Source: CALXXL01 sp034926605 | GTDB taxonomy: Bacteria > Verrucomicrobiota > Lentisphaeria > Victivallales > Victivallaceae | Length of the DNA: 64,000 nt | Direction: 5' to 3' | Assembly: GCA_034926605.1 (NCBI GenBank) | Contig: JAYFQV010000004.1 | Coordinates: 1-64,000, forward strand | Shown: one piece after another, positions 50,946-59,167 of the stretch | Layout of the letters: each line of letters begins with the position of its first letter | How positions within the stretch are numbered: the stretch's first letter is position 1 | Made by a program: the position numbers and the translations under genes | Notes under the pieces: generated by a model | Told to the model about the DNA's origin: nothing | Seen by the model: the letters and a program-made list of their open reading frames with translations, nothing else | Databases searched by the model: none

Positions 50946-53220
50946 TCGACGGCCCCTCCTTGTCACGCTGAAGCATTTGCTGTTGAATTCCACCTATCTG
51001 ACCGGCCAGCGCCCGGTGCATATTGCCAACGGCGTCTTCCGACCGGCGGGACTCCGCCGAATACCACTGATTGTATTCCTCGCGAACCGGCTCGGGCCAT
51101 CCGGCGGACTCTTCATGAACACTGTCGTTGAATTGCTCCACATCGCCGGAGGAATCGCCCGAACATCTGTCCTTTATGTCGTTACCGCTGTTTATCAGCT
51201 GGTTATATGCTCTTATCCTCGCCTCATATTGCTGCTTGATTTCGGAATAACGGTTCAGATCCCCGGTAGCTATGCCGTATTCCCGCGCAATACTGTTGTA
51301 TTTCGAGGTGGCAGCCTCCCGCTCCTCCTTGGGCGACAGACTGACAACATCCCATGCCCGTTTCACATCGGCGGACAACTTAATCTGTTTTACCCGCAGA
51401 TCGCTTATTGTCTTGTCCAAAGTTTCAAGATACGTTCCGGCATCGTGGCGTTCCTTCCCGTATTTTGCAACGAGCGAGTCCAGACCCTTTGCAAATTTCG
51501 AGCCCGGAGACTCGCTGTTGTATTTAACCAGGTTGCTGAACTCGCGATTGAAATCCTTGCCGCATTCCAGCTTCATATCCACCAATCCGACCCCGGGACT
51601 GAACACCTTGAATCGCGGCTCATCATTCTCAGTGACAAGATTCACTATCACCGTCCGGTCATTCAACTCGATCGGGAACAGCGTCCTCCGATTGGTTATT
51701 ATCATCTGAAGCGGCACTCCCGGATCATCCGAGACCACCTCGATATTTTCGCCGGCATCCTTCAGTTCATAGGAAAAATCGTTCTTGCCGCCAGCCGTAC
51801 CATCCACTGTCACCGCGCCGGTAAGCCCGCCGGTGACCGCCTTGCGTTCCGCCCGATCGTTCCTGACCGGAAAAATATCGCGTTCCCGCACCATTCTCAC
51901 GCCCACAACCGCCTCTGACGGATCAAGCTTGCAAAACTGCCATTTGCCCTGCTTCTGCCTGAGGTTTTTGAACGCGTTTTCGTCATACGGCGCCTTAACC
52001 TCATTGTTCGGCGGCCGCAATGCCCCCCGACCGTCTGCGGACGCCTGCCCGGTTCCGCCTCCTTCGTCCGCGACGGAAGCGCCCTGACCGTCTCCGTGAC
52101 CGCCGCCGGCCGCACCTGGAGTTTCGGAACCCTCCACGGACGAACTCCCGGCGGCCTGACTATCTTCGACAGGCGGCAACGTAGGTTCCGCGCCGGTCCT
52201 CCACAGCAGAACCAGAATAAGAATGATCACCGCCAGCACCAGCCCGGCAATCACATACATTTTAACTCGTTCCTCCGCCAACATTCCGGAAGAGGTTTTA
52301 TCTCTGAAATCCGGCATACGGGGACCGGAAGACGAAGAAGGCGCGGACAGTATTCTTATCGGCTTCTTATGTTCATCCTCCGGAGCCGAACCCGTCCCCG
52401 GATTGTCCACAACGACTCCGCTGCGCGCCGCCTCAACCAGATTGCCGCCGGGGGCCTTAACCATCGGCTTGGTAAGATCGAGGATCATGGTTCCCGGCGT
52501 GCGCCTGGCTTCCCGCAAAGCGTCGGAATTCGGCGGACAGCAACGCCAGTTGCAGCGGGTTCCGGCCGGCAGCGTAGTAAAATAAGTATTGAAAGATACC
52601 TGCCACCGCAACCCGACCGGCAGCAGCAGCAGAGCCTCTTCCATCAGGTCAAGCATATTGGTATGCCGCTGCGGGTCGAAAATTATAAATACCGGTTTGC
52701 CTGGCGCATCGATAAAACGTTGGGCCAACACCCCGGCCCAACCCGGATCGCCGGCATATTTGCCCCATTCGCGGGCGACACGGGGCGGAATATCACTTCT
52801 GAGAATATCCTTCTGGGTTGGAATAAGCATCGGGTCGGCGTCCCATCGGGAAAGCATCAACCCCGGCTGTTTGAGCACGGCGGTCGGCCCGCCGGAAACC
52901 CGTGCCGCCTCATCGACGCTCAGCACCAGATGATGAGCCAGCTTGTTGGAGCGCTTGGTGTGGTCCAGCCCGCAGAATCCTATCCTGCTTAAAATATGCA
53001 AGGTCCGGCCGGAAAATTCACAGACACAATGTGAAAACGATACGGGATTGGCCCAGGCATTGGCGTCATAATGGGGGAAATAAGGTTTGTAGGCGCTCAG
53101 TCCCTCCAGATACGGAATAAGATTTGCAGCAAGTCCGTTGGTGTGCGCCACCGTACAGAATCCGCTCTCGCCAATCCGTATTCCCCGCTTCGCGGATGTG
53201 TAGATCAATTCGTATGCCAT
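50920..53220 (-). CDS. GAP1-N2-like (GTPase-associated) protein with one membrane helix
   Basis: 766 aa. Residues 1-~250 follow the GAP1-N2 ('GTPase-associated protein 1') pattern as I recall it: LIYTSAKRGIRIGESGFCTV, then LEGLSAYKPYF, NPVSFSHC, LHILSRIGFCGLDHTKRSNK, LAHHLVL and the later QVSFNTYFTTLPAG and RTPGTMILDL. A flexible Ser/Pro linker leads to a membrane helix at 321-340 (YVIAGLVLAVIILILVLLW). A ~70-residue disordered Gly/Ala stretch and a ~340-residue coiled-coil and beta extracytoplasmic part follow. GAP1 proteins are known from gene neighbourhoods that pair them with a P-loop GTPase; that gene is directly upstream here (27 bases). Fusion to a membrane anchor is a notable variant. 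Confidence 0.8.
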   Translation of the reverse strand: MAYELIYTSAKRGIRIGESGFCTVAHTNGLAANLIPYLEGLSAYKPYFPHYDANAWANPVSFSHCVCEFSGRTLHILSRIGFCGLDHTKRSNKLAHHLVLSVDEAARVSGGPTAVLKQPGLMLSRWDADPMLIPTQKDILRSDIPPRVAREWGKYAGDPGWAGVLAQRFIDAPGKPVFIIFDPQRHTNMLDLMEEALLLLPVGLRWQVSFNTYFTTLPAGTRCNWRCCPPNSDALREARRTPGTMILDLTKPMVKAPGGNLVEAARSGVVVDNPGTGSAPEDEHKKPIRILSAPSSSSGPRMPDFRDKTSSGMLAEERVKMYVIAGLVLAVIILILVLLWRTGAEPTLPPVEDSQAAGSSSVEGSETPGAAGGGHGDGQGASVADEGGGTGQASADGRGALRPPNNEVKAPYDENAFKNLRQKQGKWQFCKLDPSEAVVGVRMVRERDIFPVRNDRAERKAVTGGLTGAVTVDGTAGGKNDFSYELKDAGENIEVVSDDPGVPLQMIITNRRTLFPIELNDRTVIVNLVTENDEPRFKVFSPGVGLVDMKLECGKDFNREFSNLVKYNSESPGSKFAKGLDSLVAKYGKERHDAGTYLETLDKTISDLRVKQIKLSADVKRAWDVVSLSPKEEREAATSKYNSIAREYGIATGDLNRYSEIKQQYEARIRAYNQLINSGNDIKDRCSGDSSGDVEQFNDSVHEESAGWPEPVREEYNQWYSAESRRSEDAVGNMHRALAGQIGGIQQQMLQRDKEGPSNGTGAANY

Positions 53221-53247
53221 GCCGTTCCGATCTCCCCCAAATGCAGA

Positions 53248-55008
53248 TTATTGCTGCCAGAACTCTCCGTCATCCGGATTGATTTCCGCCACGGTCTCAC
53301 CTTTCGGAAACTCCGGGAACCGGATATACCCGCCAAATTCCTCGCTGAACACCGAGCGCCCGCAATATGAGAGCGGTACCATAATTCGAGTTCCGGCACC
53401 GGGCAGAATGCAGGTCATGGCGTTTGCCGAAAACTTGCAGTCTTCCACCGGGACACAGTCGCGCGGGGAACAGTCGACCGCGCTGATGACTCCGGCATAA
53501 GCCAGCTGCACCAGCGCCGGAACCTCCACCCAAATAGGATTGATCTGCCCCGGCTTCACGGCTATCATATCTTTCTCTCGGTCATAACCCGGCACCGAAC
53601 CTATCGCACTGACCGGAATGAAATACACGATCGAAGAAAACGCTTCGCAGGTTGCCACCACTTCCGGCGTTATCTCCATAAGCTTGCTCCTCAACCGCCA
53701 TGAAACATCGGCGACGGCGCCGATGTCGATACGATACTGCATCGATCTGCGACTGAGCTGGAGGACGTCGATCTTCTCGATATCGACCGGAAAGGCGTTC
53801 CGCCACGCGTCATATTTGGGAATGACCACGATCAGCGGGCGGTCGGAGCGCTGGTAGCCTTTCAGCCCGGCGTACTTCCTTATTCGCGCGATCATTTCAT
53901 TCAGTATCACCAACTGGTTTGATCCGCGGCCGCCGTGGGCGATCTGCGGGTCGCCGGCATCGCAATGCGAGGCCATGCGGGCATCCTTAAGCGGATCATA
54001 CATGAAAACGATACTGTCGGAGTGGACCAGGTGGGCCGTGGCCGGGTTTGTGGCCAGATCGCGGCCGGGTTCAAACTGTTCACCGGCATTGTCATAAAAT
54101 ATAAGGTTTCGGGTGCGGGCGGAGCAATCCTCGCTGGCGTTGACCGGAGTAAGGGTGAACAGAAACGGCAGCGGAAGGTCCACCCGCATACCGTCAAGCA
54201 TTATCTGGCTGGAAAAATTATTGCCCTGAAGCTCCGTTTTTGGCAGGGCAACATACTCTTCAGTCTGCCGGTTCAAAAAGAGAATGGACTCGTAACTGTT
54301 CAGAACCGCATTGAAATTCTCATCGGTATCGGCAAGAATATAGTCGAGTTTCTGGGCGAGTACTCTGCGCAGTTTCCATATCATGGATGTCAGGTAGTAA
54401 GACTTCCCGCAACCGGGAGCCCCCACTATCGAAAAAATGCTGGATTCGATGTCCAGCATCGCGGTCGGCACCCTCAGATGACAGCGCGGACAGGCGCAAT
54501 CCTCACACACCATGCCTTTTGCGTCAATGGCATATCCATGCGAATCGAAAGAGGTGGGGAGAAACCTGACTTGGGCATCCGCGCCCAACACGGGATCGCC
54601 GACCAGTTCGGTATGCTTGGCGATGAAAAGCGCCCGACTCAATGGAAAGCGGTGCCAGCAATGCGGGCACGAAATCATTTTGTCGGCGGACGATGCAAGC
54701 GGGAGTTCTTCCGCCGGCTCGCCGGAGGCGACCTCCTCGGAGGTGCAATCCGCATACGCGGAAAGCGCATCGTCGTTAATAGCCACCGGAAAACCGTCGG
54801 CATCCCAGACAATCCGATCCGCCGACTGCCACGACTCTCCCACCCAAACCAGGACGTCCTCCGGAAAATCATGCTTATCGATAATATCATTAAGCTCGAG
54901 CCTGCCGTAAGGCCCTCTCAGTTCATTGCCTATCTTGACATAAACGCCTTTTTTTTCCAGCTGCTCTTCGTCCGAATCCGACTTCGGCTTTCTCTTGCGA
55001 AAAAACAT
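53248..55008 (-). CDS. P-loop GTPase with GYF_2-like and zinc-ribbon N-terminus
   Basis: 586 aa, first gene of the operon; GGAG seven bases before ATG. Residues ~21-66 are GYF_2-like (GVYVKIGNELRGPYGRLEL, VLVWVGESWQSAD). Cys114, Cys117 (CPHC) and the group at 168-176 (CEDCACPRC) make a zinc ribbon. The NTPase domain has Walker A GAPGCGKSY (196-204), Walker B/switch FYDNAGEQFEPG (DxAGE at 306-310), VFMYDPL, and PKYD, a candidate for the base-recognition NKxD box. This is the TRAFAC-type 'double-GTPase'-like class seen with GAP1 proteins in conflict systems. Probably cytoplasmic; its nucleotide state may gate the membrane complex encoded downstream. Confidence 0.82.
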   Translation of the reverse strand: MFFRKRKPKSDSDEEQLEKKGVYVKIGNELRGPYGRLELNDIIDKHDFPEDVLVWVGESWQSADRIVWDADGFPVAINDDALSAYADCTSEEVASGEPAEELPLASSADKMISCPHCWHRFPLSRALFIAKHTELVGDPVLGADAQVRFLPTSFDSHGYAIDAKGMVCEDCACPRCHLRVPTAMLDIESSIFSIVGAPGCGKSYYLTSMIWKLRRVLAQKLDYILADTDENFNAVLNSYESILFLNRQTEEYVALPKTELQGNNFSSQIMLDGMRVDLPLPFLFTLTPVNASEDCSARTRNLIFYDNAGEQFEPGRDLATNPATAHLVHSDSIVFMYDPLKDARMASHCDAGDPQIAHGGRGSNQLVILNEMIARIRKYAGLKGYQRSDRPLIVVIPKYDAWRNAFPVDIEKIDVLQLSRRSMQYRIDIGAVADVSWRLRSKLMEITPEVVATCEAFSSIVYFIPVSAIGSVPGYDREKDMIAVKPGQINPIWVEVPALVQLAYAGVISAVDCSPRDCVPVEDCKFSANAMTCILPGAGTRIMVPLSYCGRSVFSEEFGGYIRFPEFPKGETVAEINPDDGEFWQQ

Positions 55009-55219
55009 TGCGCCTCTCCATTGACCTCAAGATTGCAGTTGCGATAAAGCACCCGAACAAAACGCTTGATGTAAATCTACCATTATCGCGGTCATTTGCA
55101 AATATCATTCGGTAAAATAACTCGATAAATCGTCAAGCCATGTCGCGGAAGGATTCCATGGAGGGATTGTTTTCACATTAGAGGTGAGTCTATTCGACCG
55201 GCGTTACTTCGCCCTTTGC

Positions 55220-55387
55220 TTACCATCGGCCATTTTCGCGCACCGCCACGATCTTATAATGCTTTCCGAATGGAGTCGAAGCCGAAACAAACTCCATCGT
55301 GTCATCATCCACCAATTTCATGATGAACGCCGACGGCGATCCCGGCTTCTGGCACGGCATAAGGAACTGTATTTTTGCCGCCGTCAT
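55220..55387 (-). CDS. Small protein, 55 aa, downstream of the DUF188 gene
   Basis: A short minus-strand frame begins 33 bases after the YaiI-like gene and reads MTAAKIQFLMPCQKPGSPSA, then FIMKLVDDDTMEFVSASTPF and KIVAVRENGRW. The residue pattern looks like a real small beta-rich protein. There is no good Shine-Dalgarno, so it may depend on readthrough coupling, or its true start may be the internal Met at codon 10 or 23. No known family. Confidence 0.45.
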   Translation of the reverse strand: MTAAKIQFLMPCQKPGSPSAFIMKLVDDDTMEFVSASTPFGKHYKIVAVRENGRW

Positions 55388-55420
55388 AAAGGCGTTGATG
55401 CAGAATCAATGCGTATCGGC

Positions 55421-55864
55421 TCAGCGCTTTTTCATCCAACGGTTCAAGGCATTGATGAAATTGACGCGCTGATGTCCGGAAAACGGTGCGGGGCCGCCCG
55501 TGATTTCACCGGAAACGCGCAATTCATCCATGAGTTCACGCATCGCCATGGCGTTCTTGATGTTTGCGGGGGTGAAAAATTCACCCTTTGTGTTCAGGAC
55601 TTCCGCGCCTTTTTCTATCGCGCGGTCGGCCAATGGAATGTCGGCCGTAATCACCAGGCAGCCGGATTCGATATTGTCCGCGATCCAGTCGTCGGCGCCG
55701 TTGAAAACGTTTCCCGCTCCCACTGCATGAATATATTTCGACGCCATCAGGCGCGGAGCTCTGGCCGCGACAAAAATTATTTCTATCTTCTCCCGTTCCG
55801 CCACCGTGCACAGGACTTCCTTCAGCGGGCGCGGCATGGCATCGCAGTCAACCAATATCTTCAT
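55421..55864 (-). CDS. DUF188 (YaiI/YqxD family) protein
   Basis: 147 aa from the ATG at 55864, chosen because family members begin with M-K-I-x-V-D; 11 more codons are open upstream. KILVDCDAMPRPLKEVL, then AARAPRLMAS, VFNGADDWIADNI, LVITADIPLADRAIEKGAEV and a late SGHQRVNFINALNR follow the DUF188 pattern. The usual DADACP is DCDAMP here, with the Cys moved. The fold is PIN/NYN-like with conserved acids, so a nuclease role has been suggested for the family but is not shown. Cytoplasmic, no operon partner except the possible small gene after it. Confidence 0.9.
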   Translation of the reverse strand: MKILVDCDAMPRPLKEVLCTVAEREKIEIIFVAARAPRLMASKYIHAVGAGNVFNGADDWIADNIESGCLVITADIPLADRAIEKGAEVLNTKGEFFTPANIKNAMAMRELMDELRVSGEITGGPAPFSGHQRVNFINALNRWMKKR

Positions 55865-56102
55865 GGCGGGTCGGATTTCCTCCGGGGCTTGTTGCAATTT
55901 GAATCGGAGTCATGGATTTCAACTCATGTCCATATTACAAAATATGTCATGGTTCCATGAAAAATCAAGCTGAAAAAATATATTCCATCGCTCACCGCCT
56001 GCTAAAAGCCATGAAAACACCAATAGCCGTAAGACGGGATGCAGGAGGGGTGATACCATTCCTGCATCTCCGTTCGGCCGTCTGCTCGGATAAGTCGGCA
56101 TC

Positions 56103-56124
56103 GTTCCGGCCGTCATGCCGGAAC
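56103..56124 (-). terminator. Hairpin after the GH4 gene
   Basis: GTTCCGGC and GCCGGAAC are a perfect eight-base inverted repeat with a six-base loop, 12 bases beyond the stop of the glycosidase gene. No T run follows, so it may act through Rho or as an RNA-stabilising end. Confidence 0.5.
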
Positions 56125-56135
56125 ACCGGCCGCGA

Positions 56136-57488
56136 TCAATTATATTCCGGCAACATGTCGCCGTGGGCGGCGATCAATTCGTCGCACATCTTCACCGTAT
56201 CGTCGATCGAAAGTTCGGAGCTGGTATGAGGATCCAGCAGCGCCGCCTGATAGATGCGGTCGCGCTTCCTGGTCAGCGCGGCTTCGATGGTCAGCAGTTG
56301 AACATTGATGTTGGTCATGTTCAACGCAGCGCACTGGGTGGGAAGTTCGCCGACATAACAGCCACGGACGCCGCCGCCATCCACCAGACAGGGCACCTCG
56401 ACCACCGCCTTGGACGGCAGATTCGGAATAAGACCATGATTGAGCACGTTGCCGCCGATCCGATATGGTTTGTCCGTCCAGATCGATTCGATGATGCCGG
56501 AGCCGTATTCACAGGATAGCTTGTGCGACAGGTGCGGATCGGCCGACAGTTCCTGGTACTGCTTGTTCCAGCCTTCAATCTGGTTGACGCATCTTCTCGG
56601 ATACTCATCTAGAGGAATATTGTATTCGTCTATGAGTTCCGGATATTTCGCCTTGATCCAGTACGGCTGATATTCAGCGTTGTGCTCGCTCGATTCGGTG
56701 ACATAATACCCGAAACGGCGCATCATCTCGATGCGAATCATATTACCCGACTTGTCCTGTTTGTCCGTGGCGGCGCGCCATTTTGCAATCTTGTCATCGG
56801 CCAGAGCCTTCAGCTCGGGATAAATATCCTTCCCGTTCTCCGTAATTGAAAGCAGCCAACCCATGTGATTGATGCCGGCGATGGTGGTGCGAAGTTTTGC
56901 CAGACGTTCCGGGCTGAAACCGACTCCGAGCGTCTGCAGCAGACTTTCTGCGCAAACCTGCACCGAATGGCAAAGCCCGACGGTCTTTACGCCGGTTCCC
57001 TGCAGCATCGCGCCGGTCAGCATAGCCATCGGATTGGTATAGTTCAAAAACCACGCATCGGGAGCGACCACTTCGATGTCCCGCGCAAAATCCAGCATTA
57101 CCGGAATCGTTCTTAGTGCGCGAAAGATACCGCCGATTCCGAGAGTGTCGGCTATGGTCTGACGCAGGCCGAACTTTTTCGGGATCTCGAAATCTATCAC
57201 CGTGGAAGGTTCGTAACCGCCGACTTGAATCGCATTGACTATGAAATCGGCCCCGGCCAGCGCCGCCCTGCGATTTTCCACACCGAGGTGAGTGGTGATG
57301 GTGGCGCGATTGTCATTGATGTTAGCATTAAGTGTTTTCAGAATGAATTCCGATTCCTTAAGTCTCCGGCCATCAATATCGTACAACGCAAAATGCGAAT
57401 TCTTCAGCGCCTCGCGGCACATGCAGTCTCCAAGCACGTTGCGAACGAATACCGTACTGCCTGCACCCATGAATGTAATCTTGGCCAT
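56136..57488 (-). CDS. GH4 family alpha-galactosidase/glucosidase-like enzyme
   Basis: 450 aa from the ATG at 57488, where the Rossmann start begins (KITFMGAGSTVFVRNVLG); six earlier codons are open. NAD-binding Gly loop GAGS, DIDG near 37-40, NYTNPMAM (149-156), GLCHSVQ with the metal-ligand Cys173, and GINHMGW with His208 are the GH4 signatures. These enzymes cleave glycosides by NAD+- and Mn2+-dependent oxidation/elimination/reduction. The CHS and GxNH motifs favour the alpha-galactosidase (MelA-like) branch, though galacturonidase or glucosidase activity is possible. No signal peptide; cytoplasmic. It stands alone, next to secreted proteins. Confidence 0.92.
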   Translation of the reverse strand: MAKITFMGAGSTVFVRNVLGDCMCREALKNSHFALYDIDGRRLKESEFILKTLNANINDNRATITTHLGVENRRAALAGADFIVNAIQVGGYEPSTVIDFEIPKKFGLRQTIADTLGIGGIFRALRTIPVMLDFARDIEVVAPDAWFLNYTNPMAMLTGAMLQGTGVKTVGLCHSVQVCAESLLQTLGVGFSPERLAKLRTTIAGINHMGWLLSITENGKDIYPELKALADDKIAKWRAATDKQDKSGNMIRIEMMRRFGYYVTESSEHNAEYQPYWIKAKYPELIDEYNIPLDEYPRRCVNQIEGWNKQYQELSADPHLSHKLSCEYGSGIIESIWTDKPYRIGGNVLNHGLIPNLPSKAVVEVPCLVDGGGVRGCYVGELPTQCAALNMTNINVQLLTIEAALTRKRDRIYQAALLDPHTSSELSIDDTVKMCDELIAAHGDMLPEYN

Positions 57489-57844
57489 ATCCGCGTTCCT
57501 TATCAATGTTTTAACGGTTCAATCTGCCTATGATCTTTTATAGTACCTCCTTGACCGGAAAAATAAATAGGGAAAATATACCATCGGCGGTAAATTCGCA
57601 TCATTCTTCATCCTGAAGCATATGCGATCATCCGTCAAACGATTCATATGGGGGATAACGGCCGGGCGGCGGCAGAAATTATTCCGTTCCGGTCGTTCGC
57701 GCCATAAGTCCACGGCAAACAGATAATATGGAATTGCAGAAAACAGCCGCGGACTCCATATATGCCGTCAGGTCATGGCTTCGGGTCTGCGGGACGGGCC
57801 TCGCCGGGTTGATTCTCTCGGCATGGGAAATATGGATTCGGCTT
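57489..57844. other. Intergenic stretch, no gene seen
   Basis: About 350 bases between the GH4 gene and a secreted protein. Short open frames on both strands have no ribosome site or recognisable product. The GH4 promoter should be inside; no clear -35/-10 pair was found. Confidence 0.4.
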
Positions 57845-58135
57845 TTACCGGAGGAAGTGCTTCGGCGGTAAATTGAAAACCAATAAAGGGTCTTTTTCAA
57901 CCCCTAAAGGCATCATTTTATCATCATACCTCATATAGAGGGAATTGAAATTTGAAAGGAAACGTGTAGTACTTTTATGGGCAAGCTGTTCAGTGGAAAT
58001 AAACGCAATGGAATCGGCTTGATCGTCAAGCACGGTTGCGATTATCTGTGGAAAAGTCTCTACGCCTGCACCCGCACATGCAATGCCGGCGACGAGTAAT
58101 AACACAATGTTGAAAATTGGAAATATTTTTTTCAT
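57845..58135 (-). CDS. Small secreted protein, unknown
   Basis: 96 aa from the ATG at 58135, placed there by a signal peptide (KKIFPIFNIVLLLVAGIACA, cut near GAGV). An in-frame start 33 bases upstream would put extra hydrophobic residues before it. The mature part is about 75 residues: VETFPQIIATVLDDQADSIA, then FISTEQLAHKS and the end LVFNLPPKHFLR. Last gene of the exported-protein operon, 69 bases after the lamin-tail gene. Not recognised. It could be a short domain cut from a larger relative. Confidence 0.5.
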   Translation of the reverse strand: MKKIFPIFNIVLLLVAGIACAGAGVETFPQIIATVLDDQADSIAFISTEQLAHKSTTRFLSNFNSLYMRYDDKMMPLGVEKDPLLVFNLPPKHFLR

Positions 58136-58204
58136 GACAACCGATACTGTTAAAATCAAATGATTCATTCAACATAAAACCAGTAGACGACTATGTTCAG
58201 CCCC

Positions 58205-59167
58205 CTATTCCATGCCTGTTTCTTCCGACTCCGACTTTTCGGGATCATCCCGCGGACGAGACTTGATGACCAGCGTGCCGGTAGCCGACCACCTTCCGGC
58301 GCGGCGTGGAGACTCCTCGCGGACACGCCCAAAATATATCCCGGGCGGCCATGACTGGCCACCGTTAAAGAGTTCGCTTGATGCCGTTTCAAAATAGATC
58401 TCGCTGAAATCTTTCTCCTTGCCGGCTTGAAACCGATATGTGCCATCGCACTCGCGCAATCCATCAAGCAAAGAAATGTCAAACCCCGAACCCGATACGG
58501 CAACTCGATAATGTGAAAAAATTATCGGTTTCGGCAGCTCGTTATTGCGCCCGAACGAGGTTTCATCCGGTTTGAACAATAACCAGTCTCCGCGTTTTAC
58601 CATTTTCTGATTAAAACACCCTTCAACCTCCAGCTGGATTCTCCCGATACTGCAATTAAGACTGTTGCCATAAGCAAACCAGGTCTGAATCAGCCCGTCG
58701 AGCGGCCACAACCCCTGCTTGACGGCCTGCCGGTAGGCCGGAGTCGCGCCCTTTCGACGCGCATAAGCCCAGTGTCCCCACTGCACATAATCGACAAGTT
58801 CCTTTTCTCCCGGCGAATACACTGCGCACTCGTCGTATTCCAGATCGTTGAACCAAGGCTTGTCACAGCGCAATATTGTCGTCTCCGGCGCAACCGCGAA
58901 ATCCAGCGGCGGCGCGCCGAACGCCACCAGTACCAATCCCCCAGGTCGGACGATAGTGCTATCCGGAAAAACATATTCATTAGAATTGCTGTCCTTAATG
59001 ATCCATCCCGATATGTCCGTGTCTTTCGGTCCGTCGTTTACAATTTCCACCATGCCTGGCTTGCCGTTATCAGGCGAAGTTATGAACACCTCGTTGATTT
59101 TCATGTCATGGCCATATACGTAAAATATCGACAGCAGAACAAATGCCGCCCCAAGTGGCTTTTTCAT
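58205..59167 (-). CDS. Secreted lamin-tail-domain protein 2
   Basis: 320 aa. Signal peptide KPLGAAFVLLSIFYVYG. Residues ~22-120 are a lamin-tail (LTD) immunoglobulin-like domain: KINEVFITSPDNGKPGMVEI, then DTDISGWIIKDSNSNEYVFP and IVRPGGLVLVAFGA, and later VDYVQWG. The second half is another beta-rich region, with an acidic/Arg tail (RPRDDPEKSESEETGME). LTD modules occur in secreted or surface proteins of many bacteria and mediate binding, often next to nucleases; no catalytic motif is seen here. The ATG overlaps the stop of the upstream LTD gene (ATGA). Same layout as that neighbour, so a tandem duplicate. Confidence 0.83.
   Translation of the reverse strand: MKKPLGAAFVLLSIFYVYGHDMKINEVFITSPDNGKPGMVEIVNDGPKDTDISGWIIKDSNSNEYVFPDSTIVRPGGLVLVAFGAPPLDFAVAPETTILRCDKPWFNDLEYDECAVYSPGEKELVDYVQWGHWAYARRKGATPAYRQAVKQGLWPLDGLIQTWFAYGNSLNCSIGRIQLEVEGCFNQKMVKRGDWLLFKPDETSFGRNNELPKPIIFSHYRVAVSGSGFDISLLDGLRECDGTYRFQAGKEKDFSEIYFETASSELFNGGQSWPPGIYFGRVREESPRRAGRWSATGTLVIKSRPRDDPEKSESEETGME

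Noticed and set aside
53935..55047. 370-codon plus-strand open frame opposite the GTPase gene
   Set aside because: It lies entirely across the GTPase gene, has no ribosome site or recognisable domain, and its length follows from the GC bias of the real gene on the other strand.
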